From positions 6,820,001 through 6,884,000 of the forward strand of contig JAFEKR010000001.1 in NCBI GenBank assembly GCA_019022495.1: a stretch of DNA of 64,000 nucleotides. The letters run 5' to 3'. Below are positions 24,439 through 36,346 of the stretch, one piece after another. The stretch's first letter is position 1. Each line of letters starts with the position of its first letter. The position numbers were made by a program, and so were the translations under genes. Under the pieces are notes generated by a model. The model was not told where the DNA came from. It made no database searches and was given only the letters and a program-made list of their open reading frames with translations. The DNA comes from Epichloe hybrida (taxonomy: Eukaryota > Ascomycota > Sordariomycetes > Hypocreales > Clavicipitaceae).

Positions 24439-24889
24439 ATGTGTCTAGGTTTAGGGATACTAAAAGGTATACGTTATTGAATAATATAGCCTTCTTTAAC
24501 TCTCTATTGCTAAAGTCCTTTAGAATATTTACTCTAACTGACTTAGTAATAGTTTTAAGGTTATTTTATTTATAACTTTTATAAGCACTAGCAAATATAA
24601 AGTAATAGTTATTAAGTATTATTATTAATTTTGTTTAATGACAGTGGAAGTAGAAGACTAGAGAGATGACTTAGTAAAACAAGCGCTTTTATTCAAAAAC
24701 AAAGCTTTATATACATGTGCAAATAAGTAGTAAGTATTGAATTATTTTTAGCTCCGTTAAAAATAATAAGTCTTAATATTTCTTAAAATCTAAATCTAAT
24801 TTTCTTAATAAAATTCTTTTAGAGTTAGTCAAATTAAGAGAAACATATTTGAAAATTATTAAATTAAAATTATTAAGATTTAACTACTT

Positions 24890-25960
24890 TACTTTACTTA
24901 TAATCTATTAATTTAATTGTACACTATACCTGCTTAAGAGCTGATAAGACAGGCTTCCAGCTACTATCTAATAGTATAACTCTTTCTAGTCTTATGCTTT
25001 TTAACTTAGTGTGTCTCCTTATAAAGTTAATAAACTCGGATTTAGATAGCTAAAACTCAGCAAGTACTACACTATAAAGCTAAGGATAGTGGATGTTAGC
25101 AAGAGGAAAAACTAGGCTAAGTGAGTAGTATAGGGTAACTAACAGGCGTTCGAGATTCGGAAATGACTTCATAAAGCCCACAAATAACTGATTCTTAGAA
25201 GGTAAAAGAGATAGCGTACTAATACTTAGCTCTCTAACTCCCTTAAGTTTACATAGAGGGGGAAAGTCAAGGAGTTTGCTTTTAATATATACGGAGTGGA
25301 TTTGGTGGAACTTTAGTAGAGTATGAAACATACTCTCTATTAGACTACTAATAGTCTTAAAGGCGGTAGGGGACATACGGATTTTTTAACGTAGTCTGGA
25401 AAGTTTTGCCCTCCTAAGCCTTCTAAGTCTTTTACATACTAGAGATAAGATAGTAATCTTCTCTAATCTTAGTAAATACAATAAAACTCTTTCTAGTTGC
25501 GCCTGGTTGTATTTGCTATTATGCAAGCGCTTTTCTTTAATAAAGCTATAGTACGTATTAAAAGCCTGCTATGCTAGCTTATTGCTAGCGGCACGTCTGC
25601 TAATGGTTAAAAAGATACTGTGATACGCGTTAGTAACTTATAGGGGATGGGTTTCCTAGTTATTATAGGTATATGCGGGCTATGTTCCGTGGTAAACTAA
25701 GAGTTACTAAGTAAGGAAGCCCTTAGAACTAATAAGTTCCTTGAATTCTGAAAGGCATAATATAGTGTTTAAGGTAGTAATATATTACAAAACGAACTAG
25801 CGAGAGCATACTACTGTTTAGTAATTAACAAGCGAGAAATTAAGAAGGTTAACTAAGGTGAGGTAGGACGCAATCTCCTTAATTATTTCAACTAGAATGG
25901 TGTTTATAGTGAAGATTAATGGGCAATAACGCGACTAGTAGTATGGCAGTGGTTGATTTC
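24890..25960 (-). pseudogene. Probable F-box/LRR protein gene relic
   Basis: Read on the minus strand from about 25930, the N-terminal part gives LVEIIKEIASYLTLVNLLN followed by FSLVN (about 25900-25830). This matches the F-box pattern LPxEIxxxIxxYL...L.x.SLVN, the Skp1-binding motif of SCF ubiquitin ligases. The central part has ERVLLYLLRLEKITILSLVC (about 25500-25440). The ORF at 25080-25376 (98 codons) contains leucine-rich spacing: LKGVRELSIS then FPNLERLLV. Further down, FIRRHTKLKSIRLERVILL (about 25030-24970) is typical of the C-terminal LRR part of fungal F-box proteins. Stops and frame breaks show it is dead. Family assignment comes from motif pattern only. Confidence 0.5.
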
Positions 25961-27431
25961 TGATGGTGTGTTTAGTTATATACGCTAACTATTGGTATCC
26001 TATAACGGAAGATAAATATTAAATCAGCTGAATAAGATCAATAGCTATGAATTTACATTGAATTTTCTAAATCTTAGAATTAATTTTTGACTAATTTACT
26101 AGAAGGGCGCTTACTATTTGGCGCGTAAACGAGCCGCCGAGCGTCTAAGCGCTAACACTGCCGCACTGGTTGTTAGTAATCCTTGCATAACTGATATATT
26201 ACACAGCTAGAAGAAGCTAAATTTTGCAACTAACTTTTATTAAAACAGTGGCTAATAATCTGTACTTGACTTAGAAAAACAGTCTAGCTCTAAGTAAGTT
26301 AAGCACGATTGCTATTTCTAGTGAAACCCTGCTATATATAGCACTCTCCCTGACATGTATTTAAAGCCTAAATTCCCTAACAAGTGACTTCACTACCCCT
26401 ATGGCTATAACTAGATAAATAGTAACAAATAGGGGTATGCACATAGCAATAAATAATAGAATTCTTCCCTAGAGGCATAAAACCTGCTGTATTCACAGAA
26501 CCATGATAAATAGAACGACCATAAGGCTTACGAACATAAGATTAGAAAGTATTATACTATTAAAGTTAACACTTTTAATTACACTTAGTGCCTTATTTAA
26601 AGAGCTGAGTTTAAGCTTACTAACTACGCTTCCTATAGTTTAAGGAATGTTATGTATATTAAAGCATTGCTAGGTGAGGTCTTTATATCCTAAGTAAGCT
26701 TCTTAAAACCTAAGACTGAAGTTTACTAGCAGTCTGACGCTATAGTTATAAAAAAGCGCGAATTCTATGTTGTTAAACTACGCCTTGTTAGTGCGAAGTA
26801 ACTACTATACTACTAACGTACCTAAACTATGAAGATACTGTTGCTTTGAAGACGGTTAGCCTTCTAAAGGATAATACCTACTCCTAAGTAAACTATAAGA
26901 GCTAGTAAAGTAGTAATAGAAAGGAAAGACCTAGCGATTATGGTGTCAAGCGAATCTGGAAGTGGCTTGTGATATTAACAAAGAACGTGTGCTACTAGCT
27001 TATTTTATATGATTTATTGAAGCGCTTGGAACTAATAATAAACCTAAAATTAAATTTGAACTTGTAAGATCTTTAAAACGATAATTGTGTGCTTAGAGCG
27101 TGACTATATATAGCTAACCTTTGCCTATTTAAGATACTAATCTCCCTTTAGGTTAATACTATTCTTTTAATACATTAATTACCACAGATATAAGCTTTGC
27201 AAACTACCTCACCGCGCCCGTTAGATATACTAATGGCTTTGACGTTACTAATATAATTGACACAGATGAGTTGCTATATAATCTAATAGACCTAGATGTT
27301 GAGCTAGCGTTGGATACTAGTTACCCTACTAACAGGAGCGATTTTAGGCTTGTAGCTAATGCGCCATAGGGTACGATGGCAGTCCTAGACTTAAAGCTTG
27401 TTTAATGGCTTATTACTTAATAAAACCCTGC
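25961..27431. other. Decayed spacer with a readable relic at its right end
   Basis: Moderately RIPed, no ORF above 60 codons. At about 27200-27420 a plus-strand frame reads VTNIIDTDELLYNLIDLD, then FRLVANAPQGTMAVLDLKLV with a single RIP-type stop (TAG for Gln). This suggests a gene relic, of unknown family, broken at 27431 by copia element A and possibly continuing at 34050. Confidence 0.35.
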
Positions 27432-27689
27432 TGTTGATTCCTTTGGATCTTCATCGGTTCAATCGTGGCCAAAGACCAGACTAATTGTGGGTCCGGCGCG
27501 ATGCACGCAATATGATTGGCTGCATTAATTCGCCACCCCCTTTTATGCCCTACATACGGATTTTGCCTACTTTTCTAGCATCAAGACTTTCCCTCTCTTC
27601 TCCCTCTTTCCAAGCTAGGAAACTATCTATCATTAACTTCGAATTTATACGGGATTTATTACCTACGCAGGACCTTAGTGTATCTAATA
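27432..27689 (+). repeat. 5' LTR of copia A
   Basis: 258 bp from TGTTGATTCCTTTGGATC to TATCTAATA. It keeps CpG-rich words (GGTCCGGCGCGATGCACGC) that are lost in most of the interior. Three related LTRs are in the window (33787, 39544, 45884). A 70-codon open frame inside it is not a gene. Confidence 0.93.
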
Positions 27690-29640
27690 CTAATTAGTAG
27701 TTAACTTCACAACCATAAATAAGCTAGGTATTATAAGAAAAGATATTTCTGTAGACACTACTGCTACTACCCCTTATTATGCTGTAATAGTTATTATGGT
27801 AGAGAGGCATGACTACATAAGTGTGCTAAAGGAAGAGACTAGAATCCTAGTTATAGGCTTGTTAGGCTTCTAAGGAATTAATCTATTAACCCTTAGGCTT
27901 AGGGATATAACTTCGTTATATCTATCTAGGATATTATTGTTAATTGTTAATTTTATTATCTATCACGAGAAAACTAACCGAATAACCGAATCTATTGCCG
28001 CAAGGCATTTATTTTAAACCTAACGTTAAATAACCTTAGCTAAGCTAGCTAACATATCTATAACTTCTCTATAAATATTCCCTTTATCTGACAGACCTTT
28101 AATCTGTTTGTATAAGCATTTACGGCTTGTTTTTTGCCCCCTTTACTCTTGGTGCTATTTGCCCCGTGCTTATTAGTAAGAAAGAGAGATTATCTCCTTC
28201 CTTTCTTTTCACGAAAAACAGGAAGGGTAATTCCTATTAATTCCTTGTTATTTTTCTTGTTGCTTTTGCTTACTTTTGGCACTTCTACTGCTTTCTTTAT
28301 CCCTGTTAATTTACTCCTATTGCTGCTTTTTCCTCTAATAGTTGAAAATGGCAGAGGAATCTGGACCTTCTATAAGAGGAAGGGCTGCTAGTGATAGTAA
28401 GGCTCTAATTATTACCCCTAAGAGACCTTAAAGGCATGAATTACCCCCATGCCTTTAATAGCTCACTCACGAATTCTTATATAACTAGAAAGAATTCGTT
28501 AAGCTAGATCTAGAGACTGCTACATAGCTTAAGCTTAATAACTAGATTATAAGATTTATTAACCTTAGTAAGCATTAAGGTTAGAGAGATAATAACCTAT
28601 AGGAATCATTCTAAGAAGACTTTAAGGGCTAGTCTAAAGACACCTTTAAAAGGGCATCCAAGGATATTATCAGAGAATTACGTAATTCTTTACAAGATTA
28701 CGGTGTCCTTATCAGGCGAGGCCTAGGATATTTAATCCTAGCATTACTTAAGGAAGTGCTTTATTAAACCTTAATACCCCTTTAGTCACAGGAAAGATCA
28801 CAAGAAAGACCACGATCTTCTAAACCCCTAGAACCTTAATATTAACAGCCCCGATAACCTACCCTAGAAATTAACCTTCCCTAACCCTAGAGATTACTCA
28901 AACCCTTATAAGAACCCCTGTAATAATCCCTATTATATTAACAGCTCTATCCGGATAATTGTTATTAAGAACGACTAGTGAACCGTTATTTATAACAAAT
29001 TATGCCTTTATAATAATTCCCCTCTGAAGATTAGATTATAAAGAAGATCTTAGAGCTTATAAAGATATATAAGAATAGCGACCGCTATAGTAGAAAGCTA
29101 TATAACTTCTTAATACTAAAGATTACGCTCTTTAAAAATAAGTGTAATAGAATTAACCTTTCTTAAACACATTACTAGAAGGCTTTCCCTATTATATTAA
29201 TAGGTAATACTAAGTAATACTACCTTAATTACCTCTTTAGGAATAACTATTCCTATAAAGAGATAATTACTTATATCTATTAGCACTTTAAGACAGAAAG
29301 TAACTAGTAATTCTATTACTATAAGTGGAGTAGTATAACGCTAAAGAGTATAATTAAGAAGAACCCTAATAAAAGCAAGCTTAAGTGCCTTAAGATTATA
29401 TTATTAACCCTTAAGAAGATCTATAGAGGCCTATACCTTACTAAAACGGTAAATACTAAACTCTATAAGCAGGCCTTAAACGCTGTAGCTAGTGTGCCTA
29501 AATATTAGATAGTGGAATACATATACTCCGTAGGCTTTAAAAGTCTTACTAAAGACCTCCGTAAGGCAATCACTATTATGGAATTAAATAAGAAGTTCTC
29601 CTAATACCTTTAGTACTAATAAGGAGACCCTCTAGAGGCT
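27690..29640 (+). pseudogene. Leader and gag-like region of copia A
   Basis: After an untranslated leader of roughly 0.7 kb, a plus-strand frame begins near 28350 (MAEESGPSIRGRAAS-like start) and runs through stops to about 29640. The gag role is inferred from position 5' of integrase in Ty1/copia and from colinearity with element B (40460-41780). No zinc knuckle survives. The 85-codon Leu/Phe-rich frame at 28134-28391 is in the leader and is probably spurious. Confidence 0.5.
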
Positions 29641-30499
29641 ATGTTCACTAATTGTTAGTACGGATAGTAATTATCCCCTTATGGCGAAGGAAGTTATCGC
29701 AGGCGAAGCCCTAGGCTAAGCACTAAGCGCTACTTTATATATAGTAAGAGCAGCTACTAGTTTTCTAATCACTTTACTAAAGAATATTAAAAGGAAAAGG
29801 ACTACTAGTAGGCTAGTAAAACACATTATACACCCCCTTTAGAGAAGAGATTCTAGGTATTCCTTACCTCCTATGAAGGGTAGGATAATAACAAGCCTAA
29901 TAAAGGCTTAGGTTAGAATTAGGAATTACATCTTTTGGCCTGCATGGAAGCCGAAGATAATAATAATAATGTTAAGGAGCTACTATTAATAGCATATCTA
30001 AGCATTACATAATTCTTCTATTTAGGATTACAGACTAACCATAATGCCACTAATATTAATATTCTCATAACCCTAAATAATTAAGCCTTCTAACACGCAT
30101 TCCTTAGGTAAGAGCTTTACAAGCTATAAGAGTGCAATAAAGGCTTAATTTACTATATCTCTAAAGAACGCTATTCTAAAGAGGTCTTTAGAGGGATTAT
30201 ACCTAACACTAGCGTAGTAGGAAAGTCAACTGCAGGAGAGGCATAAGTGAAGGCTCTGTTAAGATTAATGCCTTTATTAAAGGTAACCCCCTGCGAACCC
30301 TAAATTATTATATTTAGCGCTAGATTAGTAGTTACAAGAGGAATCCTTTATATACCTATAGAACTTAGAGAGCTTGAATTTTACATCCTTAACACAGCTA
30401 CCCCCTTTCTCTTCTTAATCACTAATATAGATAAGATATAAGTTAAGATTAATAACCTCGCTAACGTACTTATCTAAGGTAATAAGACTATACCCATTA

Positions 30500-31600
30500 T
30501 GCAATAATAGGGTTATCCTTAGTAGTTACTAGAGGTAAAAGAAACGGTCGCCTTCTACCTTTCAGAAGGAGATATCCATTAATTACATCATTGGCTTAGT
30601 TACCCTTCCGTTCAATGACTTACAAAGATCCTTTACCAAGCCAGTCATGAAGTTAAACGCTAGGCAATCGAGAAATTAACTAAAGTCTACTACTATTGCC
30701 AGATGCATAGAAAGGCCCCTAGCTAATTCAAATTCATAATTAAGGATAATCACGAATTTAACTACGAGATTATTATTAATATCATGCAAATCAATAGCTA
30801 ACTAGTGCTTTACATTATTAATTTAGCAACCTCGTTCTAAGTAGCCTAATTCCTTAATCTAAAGAAGCAGAAGGCTTGAGACATCTAGGATATAATCCGT
30901 GAATGTTAGATTAATACTTATCTTAGACCCCTAGATTAGATTATCCACGATGCTAGTAACAACTTCGCTTCCGCTAAATTCAGGTATTATGCTTAATTAA
31001 TATTAATTAAAACTAGTGAGATACTAATCAAAGCCTACAATAGCATTAGAAAGGTTAAGAGATACCACAGACCTCTACGCTAAGCCTATAATATTATTAT
31101 AGACTTGATCGGAACGGAGCTTGCGCTAGAGTAATGCCTCTAAATAGCTATTAAGGCTATTAATAACTCTACAAGCCTAAATAGTATTATCCTAACTATA
31201 CTAGTCTTTAGAGGCTACCTACGGATAATAGATAAGTTACTACTAAGCGTCTTTATTATTTAATATGCTAAGGTAATTCATAAGGTAACGGACGAAGTCT
31301 AATGTCTTCTAGCTTTATAGTAGGTCTATAATACCCTTAGAGCCTAGAATAGCCCTAACACAGTGCCTATATATTAGCTACCCCTATAGGCTAATATACA
31401 TATATAGAGAGAGAAAGGTAGCTAGCATGGCCTATATAAGCTACTTACCACTAATAGAGAGACCTATACTATTAACATACCCTATAGCCTAGTAAAGTTC
31501 CGCTCTATAGTAGTAAAGCCCTATTATAAAGACTTATATATTATAAAGGGACTAGAGTAGTAAGAGATAAAGCCCTATAACACACTAGAGCAGTAGGAGA
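30500..31600 (+). pseudogene. Copia A integrase
   Basis: The HHCC zinc-binding module is still legible. LHHWLSYPSV at about 30580-30610 holds the His pair, and VYYYCQMHRKAP at about 30687-30722 holds the remains of the Cys pair. The core follows, with NLATSFQVAQFLN (about 30822-30860) and IIHDASNNFASAKFRYYAQL (about 30940-31000), where the second catalytic Asp sits. The motif RYHRPLRQAYNIIIDLIG comes next (about 31058-31110). This order before RT identifies Ty1/copia. The enzyme would insert element cDNA in the nucleus; stops inactivate it. Confidence 0.85.
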
Positions 31601-32129
31601 TAAAGCCTAGTAATATAAAGGATAAAGTAACTACATAACTAACCACTACTAATAAAAGAGATTCTCTAATAGAAAAAGGCAAAGAGCTATAGGCACTAGC
31701 TAAGAGAAAGCAAGGGAGACTAAGAAAGGCCCTTATAGTGTAATTTATAAGTGTAGGAGAGTCTAATAAAGAGGCTTATAAAGCCTAAAAGGCCCTAAGG
31801 GGAAGCTATTAAGTTAAAGACTTATTACTACGCCCTAAAGAAATAAAAGTAAGGAAAAGAAGACCTTATAGCCTTAAGAAGGACGTTAGCTTAGTTTAGC
31901 TCTATATACTTATAAACAAAGATTAAGAGAAGGCCTTTATTTAAGAGGTTATAACTAGAGGGATACTAAGTATAGTATTCCTTATAGCAAAGAAAGAGGC
32001 TAATTAGAACCTTGCCCTTTAGCTTTGCTAAGAAGGAAGGATTATAACCCTAGGAAAACCCTTTAAATAGTCTAATCAAGCTAAGATTAACGCTTTATAA
32101 GCTTAGGATATATTTAAATTTATTAAGTT

Positions 32130-33600
32130 TAACCTAGCAAAGCACGAAGGCCATAGAATCTTTAATTCTTATATAGTTAGAGAGATTAAAGGCAAAGGAA
32201 TAGACTCGCTATATAAGAAATCTTGTCTCGTTATACAAGGCCATAATAACAAAGGAAAGGAATTTATCCTAACGCAATCGCTAATAATTTAACAAGCAAG
32301 CTAATAACTTATCATAGCTATCACTCTATTATTAAGAAAAAAAGGCATTTACCTATAGATTCGCGATATTACGCAAGCTTACACTTAATTGCACATAATG
32401 CTAACAAGGCTAATTATCGTAAGACTACTAAAGCAAATTACACACCTCTTCCTAGAAGGGACTGTAATTAAATTAATTAGACCTCTTTATAGGATCGCAG
32501 AGGCTAGAACCCACTGGTAGGTAACATACTTCCGTTACCACAGGGATAACCTTAATATAACGACTTTAACCTACAATCCCTACTTATTAATTATAGCTCT
32601 AAATAATAAGAACCTCTTTAGCATTATTAGAATATAAACCAATGATATATTAGGCCTAAGCGATAATAACTTCTTCTAAAAAGAAGAGAAAGAGCTCTAG
32701 AAGGCCAATTTCATAGCTAAAGAAAAGCAATGATTAACCGCTAAGAACCCCCTTATCTTTAACAGCTATATCTTAACCTAGAATACTAATAATTCGCTAA
32801 TCTTAACCTAGAAAGGCTAGAGTTAGAAGATTAAGGAAGTCAATCCTTGATCCCTAATGGCAAAGCAAGATTACGTGAAACAACAAGCCCAAGGAAGCTA
32901 TATCGTGACTATATATTAACTAGAAGCTTCCTATAACCTGTTAATTATAGCTTAACACTAAGAACCCTCTAGGGAAGATATCGCACGCCTTAATAAACGC
33001 CTTAAGTAGTAGATTAAGAATTAATAGCGCGGACTATAATACATTCCTTTAGTCCTTAAGGAGGCAAAGCTCTTCGTGTTTATAAATAGATTACTTGCTA
33101 ATAATAAGGATTTAAGCTTATAGATTAGATACGTGATTGTGATTAGTAATAAGATAATGCAAGATAACAATACCTTTATTATAAAAGGTAACATCATTAC
33201 GTATAGCTTAATAAAGAGCAAGAGAGTTACTTATAGCACGCTTACCTCCGAGTTATATAGCATAGTTTAAGGCGCAGATATTACCTATACGATTTCTATA
33301 ACTTTACATTAGATTACGGATTAATTAAAGATGCCTTGAATTCCTACGATTCTCTGTACTAATTCTTTTTTATTATATAAATATCTTATAAAGCTAGGAA
33401 CTATAAAGGAGAAGAGACTAATGATTAATATTATAGCTCTTTGTTAATCGTATGAAAGGCACGAGATCTACGAAGTCAGGTGGATTAACGGCAACGATAA
33501 TCTGGCAGACGCGATGACTAAATTATCGCTAAATTCATTACTTTCCTCTTTGATTAATTTGAACGAATTAATGATTTATATTAAAGAATAGGTAAAGAGA
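32130..33600 (+). pseudogene. Copia A reverse transcriptase and RNase H
   Basis: RVT_2-type blocks: VREIKGKGIDSPYKKSCLVI (about 32180-32240), a YLQIRDITQAYTQ palm block (about 32350-32390), LIRPLYRIAEARTHW (about 32472-32516), and QTNDILGLS (about 32635-32660). In the last, the family has TDD, so the first catalytic Asp reads Asn. The RNase H part ends with TSELYSIVQGADITYTISI (about 33247-33303) and EVRWINGNDNLADAMTK (about 33471-33520), which matches the classic C-terminal 'WI...NLADALTK' block of copia RNase H. Scattered TAA/TAG stops remain. Confidence 0.87.
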
Positions 33601-33763
33601 CCTATGATATTAGGAGATAGGAGCTTAGGTAAGGACTAATAGATTAATTTAATTAACTAATGCCACGATAGCTAATTAGAGCAGCGGATTCCTATTAAGG
33701 GATCCACTAGTGTACACTTTCCTTAGATCTGATTTTTATTGCGTTTTTAAGCTCTTTAGCTAC

Positions 33764-33779
33764 GAAGGAAAAAGAGAGA
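33764..33779 (+). promoter_or_regulatory. Polypurine tract of copia A
   Basis: GAAGGAAAAAGAGAGA lies 7 bp before the 3' LTR. The identical tract occurs at 45861-45876 in element B at the same distance from its LTR, supporting a plus-strand primer role. Confidence 0.7.
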
Positions 33780-33786
33780 TTGCTAG

Positions 33787-34044
33787 TGTTAATTCCTTTA
33801 GATCTTTATTAGTTTAATCGTAGCTAAAGACTAGACTAATTATGGGTCCGGCGCGATGCACATAATATAATTAGCTACATTAATTCGCCACCCCCTTTTA
33901 TGCCCTATATACGGATTTCGCCTACTTTTCTAGTATTGAGACTTTCCCTCTCTTCTCCCTCTTTCCGAGCTAGGAAACTATATATCATTGACTTCGAATT
34001 TATACGGGATTTATTACCTGCGCAGGACCTTGGTGCATCCAACA
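33787..34044 (+). repeat. 3' LTR of copia A
   Basis: 258 bp from TGTTAATTCC to CATCCAACA, colinear with 27432-27689. TSD CCTGC is at 34045-34049. The last 60 bases keep their original C residues (GACCTTGGTGCATCCAACA) where the left LTR is RIPed. Confidence 0.93.
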
Positions 34045-34049
34045 CCTGC

Positions 34050-34985
34050 CTGTTGTCCCTTAACCTACTAGAGACCTTGGATAAAAAGGACTAGGTTACT
34101 CTTTATACCTAACGTTATTCTAACAGCGCCTCTATGGAGTTAAATAATGCCTAATTTGCTTAGCTAAAGCTTAAGAACCCTTGATAGTAGTGCTCAGGTT
34201 AGTGTGCGTTACCGCTAGTGTCTTATGCTTTAGAACACCGTTATAACTAGGGATAATTGCTAGGCTTAGATAGCCTTTAGATTTGTAGATAACATAGTAG
34301 ACACGTGTGAACTATACTAGTTAGTAAGAGGCGCTTACTTGTATCTAACGCGAATGCTAGTATATCTTAGTTATACTATTAAGGCGGACCGCGAAAGTGG
34401 CTGCGTGTACCTTGCGGTAGGGAGGGGAAACGCTAGCCTAGCCTTAGATACCTATTACTAATCACAGTCCGCTAGATTGGATAAGAAAGCACTAAAGTAA
34501 ATTAAAAGACAATTACATATTGCCTAGTAATAGACTAATCTCATAGGAGGATTACTTCTCCTTATGTTTGCTTACTTTAACAAAGCAAAGAGAGTTATGT
34601 ATATAAGTATAAACCCTAAACTAATGAAGATGCTAACGTATATAGTCGAAATTTTGCTATTACAAATCGGAACCTTAGAAGCGTAGTAAGTAACTCCTTT
34701 GTATAATTTCCCCTAGAATTGATAAAAGCTTCTTATAAGCTAATATAGCTTAGTGACTAAGTAATTTAAGGTCTGCTTATAGAGTCGCAGATTGATCTAG
34801 GGTTTCATAAGTTAGAGACTGTCTTATTTAAAGCAGGCTTATTAGAAAGTGCTAATTAGTGTGATATTACATAAGCATGATGGATTTAATAGTAATTATA
34901 AAGTACCCGAACGGATTTTAGGGATAGATATATGCTTTCTAGGATGTGTTTTGGAGGTGGGGGGAATTAGCATTTGAGAGATGTG
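34050..34985. other. Decayed relic downstream of copia A
   Basis: Moderately RIPed sequence contiguous with 25961-27431 before element A inserted. Plus-strand stretches such as CLLSLNLLETLDKKD (34049-34093) and LGFHKLETVLFKAGLLES (about 34796-34850) are readable. No family could be assigned. Confidence 0.35.
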
Positions 34986-34989
34986 GGTT

Positions 34990-35117
34990 GGGGGATGGCT
35001 TTAAGAGATGATTTTAGGGGATGGTTTTAAGGGATGGTTTTGGGGGATGGTTTAAGGGATGGTTTTAGGGGATGGTTTTAAGGGATGGTTTTAAGGGATT
35101 GCTTTGGGGGATGGTTT
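34990..35117. repeat. GGGATGGTTTTAA minisatellite, un-RIPed
   Basis: About nine imperfect copies of a 13-15 bp unit, GGGATGGTTTTAAG or GGGGATGGTTTT, in tandem, with one GATGATTTTAG and one GGATTGCTTTG variant. TpG sites are intact, unlike the surrounding DNA. Together with the un-RIPed 35118-35440 it forms a small unmutated patch. Confidence 0.85.
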
Positions 35118-36340
35118 CGGGGCCTTAATTAGGGGATGAGGTTCCGTATACACTGTGTAAATGCACTAGTTACGTAACAACCAATCGCATCAAATATCAT
35201 CTGATCACGTGACCAATCTCCTATTGCTTGCATCATGCAACAAACGTCTAACCATCTAACCAGAAAAAAACATTAACAAGAGCGAGAACGAAATTTTTGA
35301 AAACAGCACCATGTTAATTAAACCACGCCCGCTTGCGCCTGCAGAGGTTAATTTAGGCATAATATCATCCTTGGCATTAATTCTGCATTTAAAGGGCCTG
35401 CTCGCAGCCATAGGTAGGCTCTAACCACAAAGAATTTAAGAGTAAGTTATAGAGTATAATATATTAATAGATAATACTATTACTACTACTATAAGTAAAT
35501 TAAGGGCTATTATATAAAGCATAATAACTACGCCTAAATAAATATTAATATAATAGCTACTAATAGGTTATAAGTTACCTATTACCCCTAATAAGGTTTA
35601 TAATATCTCATAATAATAATAATAATAAGCCTAATAGAATAGTATTACCTCCTATATAGAGAAAGCACTAGATACTAGGTATACTATAATTAGTGCTATA
35701 AAATACTATAGATTATAGATAGACGTCCCCTATTACCCCCTTTATAAAGAAAGATTATTACCCCTTTAATATATAATAATATCTATAAAATCTATATATA
35801 AGCTCTTATACTTAGTAATTAAATAAATTAAAGTAGTTAAAGTATTATATTTTATATACTAAGCCTAACTCTAGGTGGTAGATAGTAATAGTAGTTAAAA
35901 GATAAAAATATATAGCTATATAGGAACCTAGTATAAGGTAATAAAATACTTATAGGTATAATTAAGAAATAGTATATACAAGTCTAAGAGGATGCAGACA
36001 AGAGAAATAGACAAAGCTAAGCGCTAGGGGGAGACTATAGGTATGTAAAACCAAACATAGTGGTTTCCACTAGTAAAGCTAAAGCAGGAAGACGTAAAAG
36101 AAGGAATTTAGAGGTAAGGAAAACAAAGAGTTAAAATAAAATAGAAGTAGGAAGAGACTTTTTAATAAAGAGAATTATTATAGAGGATAGATAGTGTAGC
36201 AAGGAACTTAGAAACAGCTAGTCTTGATTTAATAGCAGGGCGAAGTGGTTGTTGTAGGCGCGTTAGCTGTTGGCTAAACCTTGCTCCCCGGGCATAGCTG
36301 CTGACAAAGGCGGCTGAAACCGTGTAGGAATCAATCAATC
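35118..36340. other. Un-RIPed patch, then RIPed unknown sequence
   Basis: 35118-35440 is unmutated, GC-balanced DNA with an ATCACGTGAC palindrome at about 35203-35212. It has no ORF. 35441-36000 is strongly RIPed and unrecognised, with an AATAATAAT stretch near 35610-35630. 36000-36340 becomes progressively unmutated and ends in AATCAATCAATCAATT (36328-36343) just before the LINE tail. Confidence 0.45.
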
Positions 36341-36346
36341 AATTAA

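Larger units (their letters stand above)
27432..34044 (+). mobile_element. Ty1/copia element A, with TSD CCTGC
   Basis: 6613 bp with 258-bp LTRs (27432-27689, 33787-34044) and perfect 5-bp target duplications CCTGC (27427-27431, 34045-34049). Internal order is gag, integrase, then RT and RNase H: integrase before RT defines Ty1/copia. It is the same family as element B at 39544-46140, with matching LTRs and colinear internal sequence. The LTRs are conspicuously less RIPed than the interior. Coding frames are destroyed by TAG/TAA. Confidence 0.93.

Noticed and set aside
27485..27697. 70-codon frame, repeated as 33900-34094, as a gene family
   Set aside because: Both are inside LTRs of the same element and reflect LTR sequence, not a gene.
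28134..28391. 85-codon Leu/Phe-rich frame as a membrane protein gene
   Set aside because: It lies in the leader of copia A and its counterpart in copia B (about 40250-40500) is not conserved as an open frame.
34050..34860. Zinc-cluster (AflR-type) transcription factor C-terminus
   Set aside because: Only weak Leu/Cys patterning; no Zn2Cys6 domain and frames shift repeatedly.
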